Source: Verrucomicrobiota bacterium (lineage in GTDB: Bacteria > Verrucomicrobiota > Verrucomicrobiia > Verrucomicrobiales > Akkermansiaceae). Taken from it: a stretch of DNA of 6,015 nt. The translations under genes were made by a program, and so were the position numbers. This document shows, one piece after another, positions 5,444 through 6,015 of the stretch. The notes under the pieces were generated by a model that saw only the letters and a program-made list of their open reading frames with translations, was not told the origin of the DNA and did not search any database. The stretch covers positions 1-6,015 of the forward strand of contig JAPLUJ010000322.1 in NCBI GenBank assembly GCA_026397695.1, read 5' to 3'. How positions within the stretch are numbered: the first letter of the stretch is position 1; each line of letters starts with the position of its first letter.

Positions 5444-6015
5444 ATGGAAGATCGTTACGAAATCCGGGGCAAAATCGGCCAAGGTGGACTTGGTGCGGTG
5501 TATCGCGGCTTTGACACGCGGATGCACCGCGAAGTGGCCATCAAACGCATCTCGCCCGCCGGTGATGATACCGAACTGCAGCAGGAATCCACCCGGCAAC
5601 TGATCAAGGAAGCCGGGGCCTTGGCGTCGCTCCAGCACCCGCACATTGTAACCGTTTATGACGTCGGTTCGGACGAGGATGGCCCATACGTGGTGATGGA
5701 GTTGATCAGCGGCAAGACGCTTGACGAATTGATCGAACGGGCACCGCTAACCTGGGGGGATTTCCGCGAACTCGCCATGCAAACCCAAGAGGCCCTGATC
5801 GCGGCACAGGAACTCAACCTGATCCATAGCGACCTCAAACCGTCGAATTTGATGCTCACCTGGCTGCCCTCGGGAAAATTCCAAGTGAAAATCGTGGATT
5901 TCGGATTGGCCACCTTGGCGCAGTCGCAAACCCAACAGAATTTGGATTCCCTCGAAGCGGTTTTCGGTTCGATTTTTTTCATGCCGCCCGAGCAATTCGA
6001 GCGGGCACCACTGGA
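5444..6015 (+). CDS. Bacterial Ser/Thr protein kinase (Hanks type), 3' end beyond right edge
   Basis: The 190 visible residues form most of a eukaryotic-like protein kinase domain that begins almost at the N-terminus. Seen in order: glycine loop GQGGLGAVY (12-20), the ATP-anchoring lysine K34 in VAIKR, the helix-C glutamate probably E56, hinge region VVMELISGKTL (83-93), catalytic loop HSDLKPSN (128-135) with D130, K132 and N135, DFG at 152-154, and the activation-segment end GSIFFMPPEQF (175-185). All catalytic residues are present. The HRD motif reads HSD, so it is a non-RD kinase, and the usual APE reads PPE. The last part of the kinase domain and anything after it (often a membrane segment and sensor domain in this family) are outside the window. 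It starts 60 bases after the regulator stop; a run of eight T (5413-5420) lies between. Its targets cannot be told from the sequence. Confidence 0.93.
   Translation, partial: MEDRYEIRGKIGQGGLGAVYRGFDTRMHREVAIKRISPAGDDTELQQESTRQLIKEAGALASLQHPHIVTVYDVGSDEDGPYVVMELISGKTLDELIERAPLTWGDFRELAMQTQEALIAAQELNLIHSDLKPSNLMLTWLPSGKFQVKIVDFGLATLAQSQTQQNLDSLEAVFGSIFFMPPEQFERAPL

Overview
The window is a GC-rich bacterial segment with five protein-coding genes. The combination of genes suggests a Verrucomicrobiota-type bacterium, but no taxonomic marker is present, so this is an inference. It rests on a DUF6268-like outer-membrane barrel, a CcoI-like copper ATPase with family-specific wording, a PocR-AraC regulator, and a Hanks-type kinase with a GSxxFMPPEQF activation-segment end. 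Ribosome-binding sites are weak or absent at most starts.

Layout from left to right. On the minus strand, 1-763 holds a tyrosine recombinase (integrase) whose C-terminal half lies beyond the left edge. Upstream of it on the same strand, 787-1707 encodes a small exported, probably outer-membrane, beta-barrel protein. A 335-base divergent gap (1708-2042) follows. It carries coding-like but unassignable sequence, a run of seven G, and a four-copy heptad tandem repeat just before the next gene. On the plus strand come a copper-type P1B ATPase of the CcoI/FixI kind (2043-4409), a PocR-sensor AraC-family regulator (4460-5383), and the first 190 residues of a bacterial Ser/Thr protein kinase that runs off the right edge (5444-6015).

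How the genes may work together: the three plus-strand genes are closely spaced (50 and 60 bases) with no visible terminator between them, so co-transcription is possible. A possible sigma70-type promoter also lies at the start of the regulator. The ATPase would move copper across the inner membrane, typically for cytochrome oxidase assembly. The Cys-rich PocR-AraC protein could be its regulator, but nothing in the sequence proves the link. The integrase indicates that the left side borders, or once bordered, a mobile or recombining region.

I see no rRNA, tRNA, CRISPR array, complete insertion sequence or convincing rho-independent terminator. I found no clearly new multi-gene system. The points most worth a second look are the YGE-for-TGE substitution in the ATPase, the unusual N-terminus of the integrase, the heptad repeat with G7 tract, a recurring GTTAG/GTTAGATC word, and the HSD (non-RD) kinase loop.
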